This document shows, in pieces, positions 44,972-55,796 of a stretch of 64,000 bases of DNA. Source of the stretch: Luidia sarsii (taxonomy: Eukaryota > Echinodermata > Asteroidea > Paxillosida > Luidiidae); contig OX465104.1 of NCBI GenBank assembly GCA_949987565.1, positions 968,185 through 1,032,184 on the forward strand, in the 5' to 3' direction. The position numbers were made by a program, and so were the translations under genes. Numbering within the stretch: position 1 is the first letter of the stretch; each line of letters starts with the position of its first letter. Under the pieces are notes generated by a model. That model made no database searches. It was not told the origin of the DNA and saw nothing but the letters and a program-made list of their open reading frames with translations.

Positions 44972-45600
44972 AAAGTTTGTCAAAATCTTAACCGAATCAA
45001 GGAAAAACTGACTAGGAGAAATTTGGAAAAATCTGCAAAGAAAACTTTGCTTCTGACTGGCGCCCTCACCCCGGCAAAGACTAGTTGACTATTTTGGGAG
45101 GCCACCATCTAAGGGCTGGATAGCTCAGATGGAAGAGCACTGGTGTGCCAAAGACTACTTGACTATTAGGGAAGGCCACCATCTAAGGGCTGGATAGCTC
45201 AGATGGAAGAGCACTGGTGTGCCAAAGACTAGTTGACTATTTTGGGAGGCCACCATCTAAGGGCTGGATAGCTCAGATGGAAGAGCACTGGTGTGCCAAA
45301 GACTACTTGACTATTAGGGAAGGCCACCATCTAAGGTCTAGATAGCTCAGATGGAAGAGCACTGGTGTGCCAAAGACTAGTTGACTATTAGGGAAGGCCA
45401 CCATCTAAGGGCTGGATAGCTCAGATGGAAGAGCACTGGTGTGCCAAAGACTAGTTGACTATTAGGGAAGGCCACCATCTAAGGGCTGGATAGCTAATCC
45501 AGAGGTCTCGGGTTCAATTCCCGGTCCAGGCAAAGTTTTCTTTGCTTATTTTCCAAAATATTAACTGGTAAAATTACTAGTCAAGGAAAGACTATCAATT
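44972..45600 (+). mobile_element. tRNA-half VNTR element, copy C (6 units) with inverted ends
   Basis: Six units of about 74 bp (with GGCTGGATAGCTCAGATGG); units 1-2 are repeated as 3-4. The last unit lost the D-arm and anticodon part (TAGCT joined to AATCCAGAGG) but keeps B-box GGTTCAATTCC. On the left, 45035-45050 (GCAAAGAAAACTTTG) and on the right, 45529-45544 (CAAAGTTTTCTTTGC) are inverted copies, so the element has terminal inverted repeats of at least 15 bp here. Confidence 0.88.
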
Positions 45601-45654
45601 TGAATAATTTACACCCACCGCCACACACACCCAAAATGTTTAGGTAAACGAATG

Positions 45655-46020
45655 TATCAAACGTTCCCCCTCCGTTTATGTTGTTTAGCGCCTGCTAATG
45701 TTTCGAGGATTCGATTCTATCTCTTGCCTTTCCTTTTAAAAATCTTCTCTAGAGGGAAGGTGTTGCTCTGCTCTTGCCGACCTGGTCCCCCCAGTCAGGA
45801 TATTTCAGCGAGCAACCAGGCTGTTTGCCTCCTCTCACCCACACACTCTATCTATCCCAAGGTGTAGAACGGAGAGGTATCAGAACAGCTTCTTCCCTCG
45901 TTCAGCCTCTCTCTGGAATTCCCTTCCTGGTTCATGTTTCCCCCTGCCTACGATCTTGCCCTTTTTAAATGGAATGTCAATTCCTATCTCCAACCTTCCT
46001 GAGTCCCTCTCTATCTCCTT
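45655..46020 (+). pseudogene. LINE ORF2 C-terminal remnant (CR1/RTE/Jockey-type), frameshifted
   Basis: One frame gives CCSALADLVPPVRIFQRATR, TLSIPRCRTERYQNSFFPRS and ASLWNSLP. After a one-base shift near 45942 it continues PAYDLALFKWNVNSYLQPS and a stop. The series RATR...PRCRTERYQNSFFPRSA-LWNSLP...LALFK-VN-YL is the classic extreme C-terminus of CR1/Jockey-group LINE proteins. The reverse transcriptase is absent; this is a 5'-truncated dead copy. A 3' UTR follows to about 46110. Confidence 0.8.
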
Positions 46021-46160
46021 CTTTCCTTAGCCCTGAAACTTGCCTGGCTTTATAGCATAATTGTTTTGGGCGAATTTACATAAAAAAATAGAATATGTTG
46101 CAGCTGAATTAATTAAGACTTAAGGCTTTGCATGGTGGATGAATCAATATAGGGAGGTTG

Positions 46161-46289
46161 TGAGGTGTGGTTCTGGAAAGAACCTGAGTGGTAACTCAAC
46201 GTTTCGACCAGTATGCTCATCTCCTGATGACGGCCAGAGCATACTGGTCGGAACGTCGAGTTACCACTCAGGTTCTTTCCAGAACGACA
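46161..46289. repeat. Palindromic pair of hammerhead-like repeats
   Basis: The left arm GAGTGGTAACTCAACGTTTC and right arm GGAACGTCGAGTTACCACTC (with GTATGCTC/GAGCATAC inside) are near-complements. The right half has CTGATGA (46224-46230), stem CCAG-AGCATA-CTGG, then GGAAC. Confidence 0.85.
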
Positions 46290-46700
46290 CCTTTTCTTTA
46301 AGAGACCTTATACATGAGACCTTATACATTTAAGAGACCTTATACATGGTGTCACCACAAACCCTCCTATAGAGTTATCACTCAGGTTCTTTTCAGAACC
46401 ACACCTTTTCTTTAAGCGACCTTATACATGGTGTCACTGCAAACCCTCCTATAGAGTTACCACTCAGGTTCTTTTCAGAACCATACCTCTTCTTTAAGAG
46501 ACCTTATACATGGTGTCACCGCAAACCCTCCTATAGACTTATCACTCAGGTTCTTTTCAGAACCACACCTCTTCTTTAATAGACTTTATACATGGTGTCA
46601 CTGCAAACCCTCCTATAGAGTTATCACTCAGGTTCTTTTCAGAACCACACCTCTTTTTTAAGAGACCTTATACATGGTGTCACCGCAAACCTTCCTATAT
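46290..46700. repeat. 82-bp tandem repeat, about 4.5 copies
   Basis: ACCCTCCTATAGAG recurs at 46361, 46443, 46525 and 46607. Unit: CACTCAGGTTCTTTTCAGAA, CCACACCTCTTCTTTAAGAG, ACCTTATACATGGTGTCACC. Single and palindromic copies occur at 12725, 17500, 29230, 31265 and 46161. Confidence 0.96.
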
Positions 46701-47700
46701 TGAATCATGAATTAAATAATGTTGCTGAATATGACCCTTTTCTTCTGTTAATGAATAAGAGTGAATGATTTATATTTCGGTTTTTCTAGTGCCGTTAGCA
46801 TCACCGACAAATTAACTTGATATTTCGACTTTTGGATGGCGACGTCAAAAGTGACGCAGATTTTTGTTACCGGAACAAATGATTGAATCTCATAAATCAA
46901 AGATTTAGAAAATTCGATCATAAAAAGGACATTAAATTTGGGAGCTCAGAGGTTTTTAAGTACTGAATATTGAAAACAAATAAAAGTTGAAATCATAATT
47001 TCGAAAAGAAAATGTATTTGCTTTCAGAAAGTCTAGAGTCAAGCCCGCTGATTCCATACTGAAAATTCGAATTCTGAAATAAAGACAATTCTAATTTTGG
47101 AAATTACTCCAATAGGCCTAATTATCAAAATTGAAACAATAAACATCTCAATCCGAAGATTCTAAAATCTGAACATTCAAAGACCACAATTACAAAAAGA
47201 AAATCGAAAATTCCAAGTCCGCAAAAATTAGAAAAGGTTTGTAATAAAGTAAGCAAACTCCCAAACCTGAAATTAGAGAAATGTGAAAGCGAAGGTTCTA
47301 AAATCTGAAAATTCTGAGTTCGATATAAAGAAAACTGAAAAATCACAAATCCATAAAAAAAAAAAATTCGAAAATAAGAATATATAAATTCAAAATAATG
47401 AAAACAAAAACAGCATATTCTAAATCGTCCCTTATATTTATAGATTTAAAAATTCTACATCGGACAATTCGAAAATAAGAAATTTCCCTTTTCCCGAAAA
47501 GTTTGTCAAAATCTTAACCGAATCAAGGAAAAACTGACCGGGAAAAAATTGAAAAATCGGCAAAAAAAATTTCGGAAATTTCCCACATGCGGAAAAAAAA
47601 TCCTTTTCCCGAAAATCTGAAAATTTCGACAATCTGAAAATGACCCAAAAAACAAGCAAACACCAATCCGTGCCACTCGGTCGCATTCCTACGCCGTGCG
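46701..47700. other. AT-rich diverged tandem-like sequence
   Basis: From about 46800 the words GAAAATTC, TCTAAAATCTGAA and AATTCGAAAATAAG recur every 20-40 bases without a fixed period, suggesting an old decayed minisatellite. 47500-47560 (CAAAATCTTAACCGAATCAAGG, AAAAACTGACC) matches 44972-45030, the left outer end of tRNA-half element copy C, so it is a solitary end of that element. Confidence 0.55.
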
Positions 47701-48077
47701 GCGGAATGGGATAGAACAATTTATTTCCAATTCGACTCTCATTTTCTTGTTGGAATTCTTTTTTTATTATTTTCCCTTCCCCATCCCCCCCTCCTCGCTC
47801 GTCACTAGCCTGGAGCAATTTCTACCATCGCGCGGATTTTTTTTCTCGTATTTCCTCAAAGGCTCCTGCATTCACTCTACCCGACGGGACGGTGTGGCAA
47901 ACAAAAGCCTTGGGCTTTTAACGCAAACGAGAAAGCGAATCACCTTATGCGTGCACGCCACCCCCTCACCCCCTGAAAAAAAAAGAGACACGAAGAAAAA
48001 GAAATGATGGAATAAAAATTTGATTATACCGTCTACCAATTTCCCTTCTCCTCTTTCTCTCTTTCTCCGCTCCCAAG
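47701..48077. other. No gene seen
   Basis: Mixed composition; a CT-rich run (48046-48071) immediately precedes the candidate exon acceptor. Confidence 0.6.
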
Positions 48078-48126
48078 GTCGGACTGGTTCGTGGTCGAGC
48101 GACGCTACTTGCCCGAACCAGACGAG
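48078..48126 (+). CDS. Candidate internal exon (SDWFVVERRYLPEPDE)
   Basis: 49 bases between a pyrimidine-rich acceptor (TTTCTCCGCTCCCAAG) and a donor (GACGAG then GTACAC). After one base completing a split codon it reads SDWFVVERRYLPEPDE, a residue pattern (aromatic and acidic/basic alternation) more protein-like than other frames nearby. I do not recognise the family. Its entry phase fits the candidate at 39052-39122. Very short exons by eye are often false. Confidence 0.3.
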
Positions 48127-48175
48127 GTACACTTGATTACCTTTTAAACAGAATTTTATGAATGTGAAGATGAAA

Positions 48176-48380
48176 GAAAGCGAGGGAGAGAGAGAGAGAA
48201 AAGGAAAGAGAGAGAAAGAGAGAGAGAGAAGGGAGGGAGAGAGAGAGAGGGGGAGGGAGAGAGAGGGGGGGAAGGGAAAGAGAGAGAGAGAGAGAAGGGA
48301 GGGAGAGAGAGGGGGGAGGGAGAGAGAGAGAGGGAGAGAGAGAGGGAGAGAGAGAGAGAGAGGGGGGGGGATGGAGAGAG
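48176..48380. repeat. (GA)n / GGGAGA tract
   Basis: Homopurine tract; 48381-48599 beyond it is unique and shows nothing. Confidence 0.95.
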
Positions 48381-48599
48381 AAAATACCCAGCAATTGGCA
48401 AGTGAAAACATAAATGATAATTGAAAAAAAAGCAGAAAAAAACAATTTGTGGCGCGAGCCAGGCGTACGTTATTGGCGCGGTCTGGGAAGCATTCACGTG
48501 TCTTATTTGTCGGTAATAATTATACGGCGCACGGCTCACTCATGAGGCGCAGATTTACCGGAATCCTTGAGAATTTAATAAGCGATCAGAGAGTTAAAT

Positions 48600-48945
48600 A
48601 AGCCGTTCTCTCTTCCTCCATACTCTCTCTGTCTATTTGCCTCCCTCTGTATCGCTCTCTCATTCTGTCTCCCACTGTCTCTCTTTGTCTGTCTGTCTCA
48701 TTCTGCGTCTCTTTCTCTCTGTTTTTCTCTCTCCCTCTTTCACTCTTTCTTTCTGTGTCGTCCTTTCTCTCCCTATCTCCCCCTCTGTCTCTCACTGTCC
48801 CTCTTAGTCTCTGTTACCATTTCATTCCGTCTCTGTCTCTCCCCTCCTCTCCGTCTCTCTCTCTTCCTGTCCCTGTGTCTCTCCCTCTTTCCATCCTGTC
48901 TCTGTATCTCCTCTCCTTGTCTCTGCTTTCTTTGCAGTCCTCTTC
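48600..48945. repeat. TCTCTGTC-type CT repeat
   Basis: Imperfect TCTGTCTC simple sequence. Confidence 0.92.
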
Positions 48946-50114
48946 ATAAAAAAAAAAAAGTCTGACAATACGCCTAGCGTCTGGCAAGATTTCATAACGC
49001 TCAATTTATTTGGACACTTCCATGCATAAATATTCTCTCTCTCTCTCTCCAAAAAAAAAATTACTCATCCGAGCGGGTACATGCGTCCCGGGTATAGAGC
49101 CTGCAAGGCGGAGGGTGGAATATATAGTTGAGCGTGTGTAGGTGTTTTTTTTGGTGTGGGGGATATTGCTTTTTTTTTTGCGTGGAGCGGTGCGCGCACT
49201 GCGGGGATGAGGGCGGCAAGGTAGCGCGTCTCCACGGGTGCCCTGGCTGGCCGTTGTCTGCTGAGAGCAGCCCGCGACCCGCCGTGTAACGGGTCCCCCG
49301 CGCCGCACACGCTAGGCCGTTGCATGATTATGGCACGGCCTCTGCCTCGGCTGGCTTAGCTCGCTCCCTCGCTCCCCTCTCTGGCTGGCTCCCTCGCCCT
49401 GGGAGGCCCACCGGAGTTTATCCCTCTCTTTCTCCTCTCTTGTCTGCCCCCCCCCTCTCTCTCTCCACCCGCGCATTACATATTCCTCCCTGGCGAAGGG
49501 GCGTTGTTAAAGGTCTAATCGATCTCATAAAAAACCACTCCAATTTGCGAGGGCCGCGTGCACGTCGACTGAGGGGAGAGGAGAGAGAGAGAGGGAGAGA
49601 GGGGAGGAGGGGGAGAGAGGTGGAGGGAGAGAGAGGGATAGAGAGAGGGAGCAAAGGGTGGCTGGCTACGTGCGTGCCGTAATGCTGCCCTTCGCGTTCT
49701 TTGCCGTAGGCGTTATGGCGGGGGTCGTGTTTAGTTTTCTCCTGTGCGCAGGGCCTACTCCGTGTTATCATACCCCGAAAACTGCAGCGGGAATCGAGGC
49801 GAGCCTGGGCGGTGGGTTGGCGGCCATCGCACGGCCTGGCTCGGCTCGCCGGCCACGCTGAGAGACGTTCCCCCATAATGTCCGTGTGTGCTTTCTTGGT
49901 GTGTGTGTTTTTTCTCTCTCCCACGGCGCGGCCTCGCGATATGCAGGCCCTCCTGGTCCGTAATACATTAACGCGGGGGCATGGGGGCTCTAGGAGGGGA
50001 ATGGAGGCACCGTGTGTAATTGCATGCCGTGCCCCGTCCGGCTAAGATTATGGCGGCGGAGACTGAGCGGCCGAGCGGGGCCAGGTCAGCGTGACATGCA
50101 GTGGCGTGGTCATT
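48946..50114. other. GC-rich island, possible promoter region
   Basis: 49160-50090 is CpG-rich with interspersed CT and GA tracts (49420-49470, 49570-49655). A candidate first coding exon is at 50050. No long convincing coding frame: the minus 168-codon and + 120-codon frames run through simple repeats. Confidence 0.35.
50050..50084 (+). CDS. Candidate first coding exon
   Basis: ATG with A at -3 and G at +4, then MAAETERPSGA plus two bases, ending AG then GTCAGC, a weak donor. It sits at the downstream edge of a CpG-rich island, the usual place for a first exon. No downstream exon can be joined with confidence. Confidence 0.2.
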
Positions 50115-50975
50115 ATTTCTCTCCCTGACACCTTCTCTCTCTCTGTCTCTCTCTCTCTGTCAGTCTATTTCCGTCTCTCTGTCTCCATCTCCCCGTTTCT
50201 GTCTCTGTCTGTCTCTCCTCCTTCTGTCTCCCTGTTTCTCTCTCTCTCTCTGTCTGTGTTTGTTTCTCTGCCTTCGTCTCCCTGTTTCTCTCTCTCTGTC
50301 TGTGTCTTTCTCTCTGCCTTCGTCTCCCTGTCTTTCTCTGCCTGTCTGTCTTTCTCTCTGTCTCTCTACCTGTCTCTTGGTCTCTGTCTGTCTCTCTGCC
50401 TCTTTCTCTCCCTCTCTGTGTCTACTTTTGCCTGTCTCTCGGTCTGTCGTGACTCTGTTTCTGTCTTGGCCTCTGTAACTCTGTCGTCGTCTTTCTGTCT
50501 CTCAGTCTAGGCCTATTTGTCTGTCTGACCCTGTTTCCGCGTCTGTGTCTCTGCCTCTATCTCCATGTCTCTCCGTCCCTCTGTCCCTCTGCCATTCCTG
50601 TCTCTCTTCTCTCTATCTCTCTGTCTCTGTCTCTCTGTCCCTCTGTCCCTCGATCTGTCCCTCTGTCTCTATGTCCCTCTGTCCCTATATGTCTCTCAGT
50701 CCCTCGATCTGTCCCTCTGTTTCTCTGTCTCTCTGTCCCTCTGTCCCCCTGTCTCTCTGTCTCTCTGTCTCTCAGTCCCTCTGTTCCTCTGTCTCTCTGT
50801 CTTTCGGTCTGTGCCCCTTTGTCTATGTCACTGTCTGTCTCTCCGAGGGCCGGCTGAATAGCTCAGGTGGTATGGAGAGGTCCACTGGACCATCCATGTC
50901 TGTCTCTCTGTCTCTGTCTCTCTGTGTCTCTCTCTCCGTAGCTGTCTCTGCCTGTCTGTTCGATATCTCTCCGCC
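50115..50975. repeat. TCTGTCTC-type CT repeat, interrupted by a tRNA-like fragment
   Basis: CT-rich array over 850 bases. At 50846-50900 it is broken by a unique piece (see next entry). Confidence 0.93.
50846..50900 (+). other. tRNA 5'-half fragment in a CT repeat
   Basis: GGCTGAATAGCTCAGGTGG is a tRNA-like acceptor/D-arm with A-box; no B-box follows. It resembles the head of the tRNA-half units but has a different 3' side. Confidence 0.5.
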
Positions 50976-51550
50976 TGACAAGATCTCGACCCGCCGGTCC
51001 ACAACAGCGACTAGCACTCGCGTCTTCCACAAGGGGGGGGGGGGGTGGAGGGGAATGATAATGTGCACAGGACGGTAATGGCTGAAATATTGACAGAGGC
51101 GTCAATATGTATGGGCAGGGGGGGGGGTGGGTTGGGCGAATATTATTACTAGCGCCGTGGAAGGAGGGAGGGATGGGGTGGGTAGGTGGGTGGTTGAGTG
51201 GGTACTACGCGGTGGTTCGCGTCAGTACTGCGCTAGGTATCCGTCCCGCCTTCTCGTCCATCCGTAGGAATCATGGGGGTTAGATTTGTGGGTGATTGGG
51301 ACAAAAACACGACAAGACCGTTACAGGGTGCAGGGACACATGGTTTGATTTTGAAGGGAGGGAATGGTAAAAGTAAAAGTCGCTTAGTAACCGGGTGTCT
51401 GGATAAACCCTGCATATTGGTTCTATTTACACACGTGCGAAGCGTTTACGTTGTGGCGAGTGCGACTGGAAATTAATTGTGACCTCCTACTTGACTTGAA
51501 AACCGGCCACGCCCTGCATGCATTAGACTGGTTGTCTGACCTCGCTCGGT
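50976..51550. other. No gene seen
   Basis: Holds poly-G runs (51031-51046, 51119-51130) and a GGGTGGGTAGGTGGGTGG segment (51175-51195). Confidence 0.6.
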
Positions 51551-51958
51551 TTGGGCAGGGCAGGGCAGGGCAGGTCAGGGCAGGGCAGGGCAGGGCAGGG
51601 CAGGGCAGGGCAGGGCAGGTCAGGGCAGGGCAGGGCAGGGCAGGGCAGGGCAGGGCAGGGCAGGGCAGGGCAGGGCAGGGCAGGGCAGGGCAGGAAAGGG
51701 TAGGGCAGGGCAGGGCAGGGCAGGGCAGGGCAGGGCAGGGCAGGGCAGGGCAGGGCAGGGCAGGGCAGGGCAGGGCAGGGCAGGGCGGGGCAGGGCAGGG
51801 CAGGGCAGGGCAGGGCAGGGCAGGGCAGGGCAGGGCAGGGCAGGGCAGGGCAGGGCAGGGCAGGGCAGGGCAGGGCAGGGCAGGGCAGGGCAGGGCAGGG
51901 CAGGGCAGGGCAGGGCAGGGCAGGGCAGGGCAGGGCAGGGCAGGGCAGGGCAGGGCAG
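51551..51958. repeat. (GGGCA)n pentanucleotide array, about 80 copies
   Basis: Almost perfect GGGCA with a few GGTCA, GGAAA and GGGCG variants. Regular G-triplets on the + strand make it an outstanding G-quadruplex candidate. All three frames are open on each strand because no stop can arise. Confidence 0.98.
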
Positions 51959-51974
51959 GAGCACATACGGTATA

Positions 51975-52328
51975 GACAGAAAGACAGAGAAACGGAAATA
52001 GTCAGAGAGGCATAGAGAGAGAGAGAGGGGGACGGGAGAGAGAGAGAGAGAGGGGGTAGAGAGGGAGAGAGAAAGAGAGAAATACATAGAGAGAGAGAGG
52101 GGGGAAGGAAGAGAAAGGGGGAGAGAGAGGGAGAGAGGAAGAGAGAGAGAGAGAGGGAGAGAGAGAGGGAGAGGGAGAGAGAGGGAGAGAGAGGGAGAGA
52201 GAAAGAGAGAGAGATAGGGAGAGAGAGAGGGAGAGGAAGGGAGAGAGGGGAGAGAGAGGAAGGGAGAGAGAGAGCTGGGAGAGAGAAAGAGAGAGAGAGG
52301 GAGAGAGAGGGAGGGAGAGGGAGAGGGA

Positions 52329-52372
<44 letters not shown>

Positions 52373-52455
52373 GAGTTACAGGTGGAGAGAAAGAGAAAGA
52401 GAGAGAGAGAGAAATAGACAGACTGGGAGAGAGAGATAAAGAGAGAGGGGGGAAT
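51975..52455. repeat. (GA)n / GGGAGA tract
   Basis: Homopurine tract following the GGGCA array after 20 bases. Confidence 0.95.
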
Positions 52456-53121
52456 AGAGAAAGGACTGCCGGTATGGACTCCATGTAAGACAATCTGTCG
52501 AGGACACGGCAGCCGTTGTTGAGACTAAACAGTCTTCACAACTGCAGCAGGGAGAGACGGAGCGATGGAGGTAACCATTACAAGTGCACACCGAGTAGGG
52601 ACGATCACCTTACTATCAACATAATAGTATCGCCGAACTCAGCGGACACAAGCAAAAAAAAGGAAATAGGTAATTTGGAAACCGATGACGTCAGCGTGAC
52701 GTCCTCTTACCGCGACCTCTCTCGATGGTCTCAGCATTGAAATGATAATATCATTCTTCGTTTTCGATTGTGTGGCTTTTTTTCTTTCTGCTTTTGAGAA
52801 AGGTCCTGCTAGGATGGAAACGTCAGGCCTTGAACATTTTATTTTCTTCTAGTCAGTCAGTGAGTCGTTTGAACAATTTGATTCCCCTCTTCTGACCGTC
52901 CGTTCTATGTCATTGCTTAGGCTGTCGGATATTGCGTCCATATATTTATGACGTCACTGGAATGATTGGCGGCCATCTTGAATTTCGAGTGGCCCACGAT
53001 TTCGTCTTTCAAATGTCAGCTTCTGTGAGATTTTAGAGTCCTAGATTTGGATTCTACATGGTCAGAAATGTAAATATTGATGTCAGAAACACCCGCATTG
53101 GGCATTCTATTTCTGAACCAG
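52456..53121. other. No gene; one hairpin-family copy
   Basis: 52793-52835 is a GGTCCTGCTAGGATGGAAACG copy. A frame at 52516-52740 (74 residues) has no motif. A GGCGGCCATCTTG motif at about 52970 belongs with the array that follows. Confidence 0.55.
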
Positions 53122-53312
53122 ACATGGCGGCCATCTTGAAAATGGGCGGCCTTCTTGGAAATGGGCGGCCATCTTGAAAATGTGCGGCCATCTTAAAAAA
53201 TAAGCGGCCATCTTAGAAAATAAGCGGCCATCTTGAAAATGAGCGGCCATCTTGAAAATGTGCAGCCATCTTGAAAATGGGCAGCCATCTTGAAAATTGG
53301 CAGCCATCTTGA
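53122..53312. repeat. 19-20-bp GCGGCCATCTTGAAAATG minisatellite
   Basis: Ten units; nine contain the exact octamer GCCATCTT (first at 53130, last at about 53302). The unit matches the YY1/PHO DNA-binding core (CCAT within CGGCCATCTTG). Confidence 0.95.
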
Positions 53313-54530
53313 AATTCACGTGGCCAGTGTATTTTGTATTCAAAAGAGTAATGTTGAAGGATTGTTTGTGCCAGAATGTGGTGGATGTATCAACATTTGA
53401 AGGGGATTTGAGCGCAAACATAGTGCACCGTACCTTCGCTTTGTGTGTGGCCCAGTCGCTTGGTCAACACTTCGCCGTCTGGATTCTATTTCAGATGTTG
53501 GTTGCTCGTGGTCGATTTCGATCGACACAAACCAGCTTTTTCATATCAGCTTTTTCATCAACTCATGATGCAACCTGTGATATTTTGACCAGCGTCAGCG
53601 ACAAAGGTGTTAAGGTTTGTTAAGCCCTTTTTTCTTCTATTTTTAACAGTGTATGCACTTCATTTGTAGCATTACAAAACAGAAAAACCACAAAGCTGCC
53701 CACCGAACTGAATGACCGTCAAGAAGGCCAGACGTTTCGATGTTAGCTTTGTTTACTGACCATGCAGTTAATGATATCAGTTGATATTTTGACCAGCGTT
53801 GTTGGAAATGTTGGTTTTATATGTTGCCCAACGGGATTCCCTTTATTGTTTGGATGGGAGGGGGGAGGGGGGGTGTCGTTGGTCGTGTGGTCCTTCAGGC
53901 TGATGGAGGAGGAACGGGGGGATACGTGACCGCACAGGTGTACCAGTCTACTGGCAGGGTCTGCACCCTCAACACGCACTAGTACTAGCACGGGCCTACC
54001 TGTACGTGAACTCGCGGAGATAAAGCCGGTCACGCGTTGATGGCGGCAAGGGGTGTCGTCATGGCAACCACCTGCCCTCTTGATCCCCCTCGCCACCCCA
54101 CCCCCCCCCCCCAGATCTCCTCAACACCACGGTGACCCAGCCCACGGTTTTTCTATCCCCGTGCTCTTTCTCCTTTCTGTAATTTTTTTTGTTCAAGTCG
54201 AGCGCGAAACTGGTCTCCCCTCCCCCTCCAAAAAAAGAGAGGGGGAATGTAGACGGGTTGGACAAAACCCGTGGCGCCCAGCTGAGTGTCACGTGACTTA
54301 TTAAGAAGGTTCTGTTCCCTCTCCCTGTTTTCTTTTTACTCCACCTCCCTCTGCTTTTACCTCTGCTTTTACCTTACTTCGCCTCGCTGGGGCAACTGTA
54401 GTAGGGCCTATATGTAGTGCAGACCGACCCTTCCATCTAACAAAAATACACCGCTCTGACAATGCGTCGCATTGTGAGCAGACGTTTGTGTGGTCGCCCG
54501 CCTGTGTCAATAGTGTTGCAAGAGGTTAGA
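53313..54530. other. No secure gene
   Basis: A frame at 53297-53623 (108 residues) begins in the minisatellite and shows no motif. 53715-53745 has a GCCAGACGTTTCGATGTTAGC piece of the hairpin family. 53850-54250 is GC-richer with poly-C/poly-G runs. Confidence 0.5.
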
Positions 54531-54650
54531 GAGAAAGAGAGAGAGAGGGAGAGGGAGGGAGAGAGGGGGGGGGGGGAGGGAGAGGGAGAGAGGGAAAGGG
54601 AGAGGGAGAGGGAAAGGGAGAGGGAGAGAGGGAGAGAGGGAAAGGAGAAG
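54531..54650. repeat. GGGAGA purine tract
   Basis: Short homopurine tract with a poly-G core. Confidence 0.93.
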
Positions 54651-55796
54651 GATTTGCCGAGGTTGATAAACAGAGAGTGCGTGGGGGAGAGACCTTGCAA
54701 AGGTTGCCGTGTTTGGCTGGGACTCCGGGGAGGGGGTAGAGACTGGGGGGACGGGTAGCGGGTGACTACGGTGAGACTGACGGTCGGTAAGGGGTCGTTG
54801 TGCCTCGGTATAACGCCTCGGAGTTAGCTGGCGGGGCGGCAGTGTCCCTGTCGTTTTGTCTTCAGTGTGGGGTGAGGGGAAGCAGCGATTTGTTTGTCTG
54901 GTTTGTCACAATGGTCTCCGGCTCGGATTGCGACTGGAGACGAAGGGAGACAGGGAACGGAATGGGGTCCGGGGTATAGTGACGCCGGGGTGCCGGGGAT
55001 TCTAAGCAGATACGTCGGCAGTGTCCGAAGCTTTGGGGTCTTGTGGTGGTGGTGGCGGTGGGGGGAATACAGCGACGTTCTGGCGGGCTATGGTCTGGTT
55101 GGGATTGGGGACGATGGAACTGGGGCGATTGAGAGGTCCGCGCTCAAAGATGTTTTTTTATTTTCATATTCCTTTTGGTTGGAGGGACAACGGATAAATC
55201 ATCGGTTTTTTTCAGGGTGGGCCTCGTGATGTGAGGGTAGTTCTCATTGTTTTCACTCGGGCTCTGTGCATCTCTCAAGCTATGCTCGTCAACATATCCA
55301 CCGCTCACAAACACCGTAGCCAGACAAAACAGGAGCCGTGCCAGATTGTGTTCAGTTGCCCAACACTTTTTGGCAAGGGACGATGCTATGCTGTAAAACC
55401 ACCAGGCAAAAAAAAAAACACGTGCTGGACAAAAGCCGTTTTGGCCGACGCATCGTGCAAGGTCCCCTCAGAAATGCTGGCACTGATATCGTGATCAATT
55501 TGGACCCACGCGAGATCAAAGGTTTTCTAATTGAACAATGATATTGCTTGCTTTGTTTTTGAAGGACGCTGGTCAGAATACGGGTTTGATTTTACCCAAC
55601 TTCTTTTACGGTGTAAACGCTGTGGGTTAAAGAAGTGTCACGTGAAGTCGTTTTTGCCCGACACTTGTATTGTTTTGACCGCAATTGTCTGAACGTTGTG
55701 GCTTCCATTGACCGATGACGTAACTGGGTGGGTTTTATTGTCTGCCAGTTAAATATTGCCTTGGCTATCGTTGACTATTTTGGAAGGAAAACCATC
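54651..55796. other. No secure gene
   Basis: 54651-55130 is G-rich with a 111-codon + frame (54894-55229) of doubtful reality. The remainder is mixed. No domain recognised. Confidence 0.5.

Noticed and set aside
51451..51975. 174-codon GRAGQ repeat protein
   Set aside because: (GGGCA)n gives no stop in any frame; the flanks are not coding-like.
52516..52740. 74-codon frame as a gene
   Set aside because: No motif, no convincing splice sites; length is compatible with chance.
54894..55229. 111-codon frame
   Set aside because: Trp/Gly-rich stretches come from GGTGGT runs; no homologue recognised.
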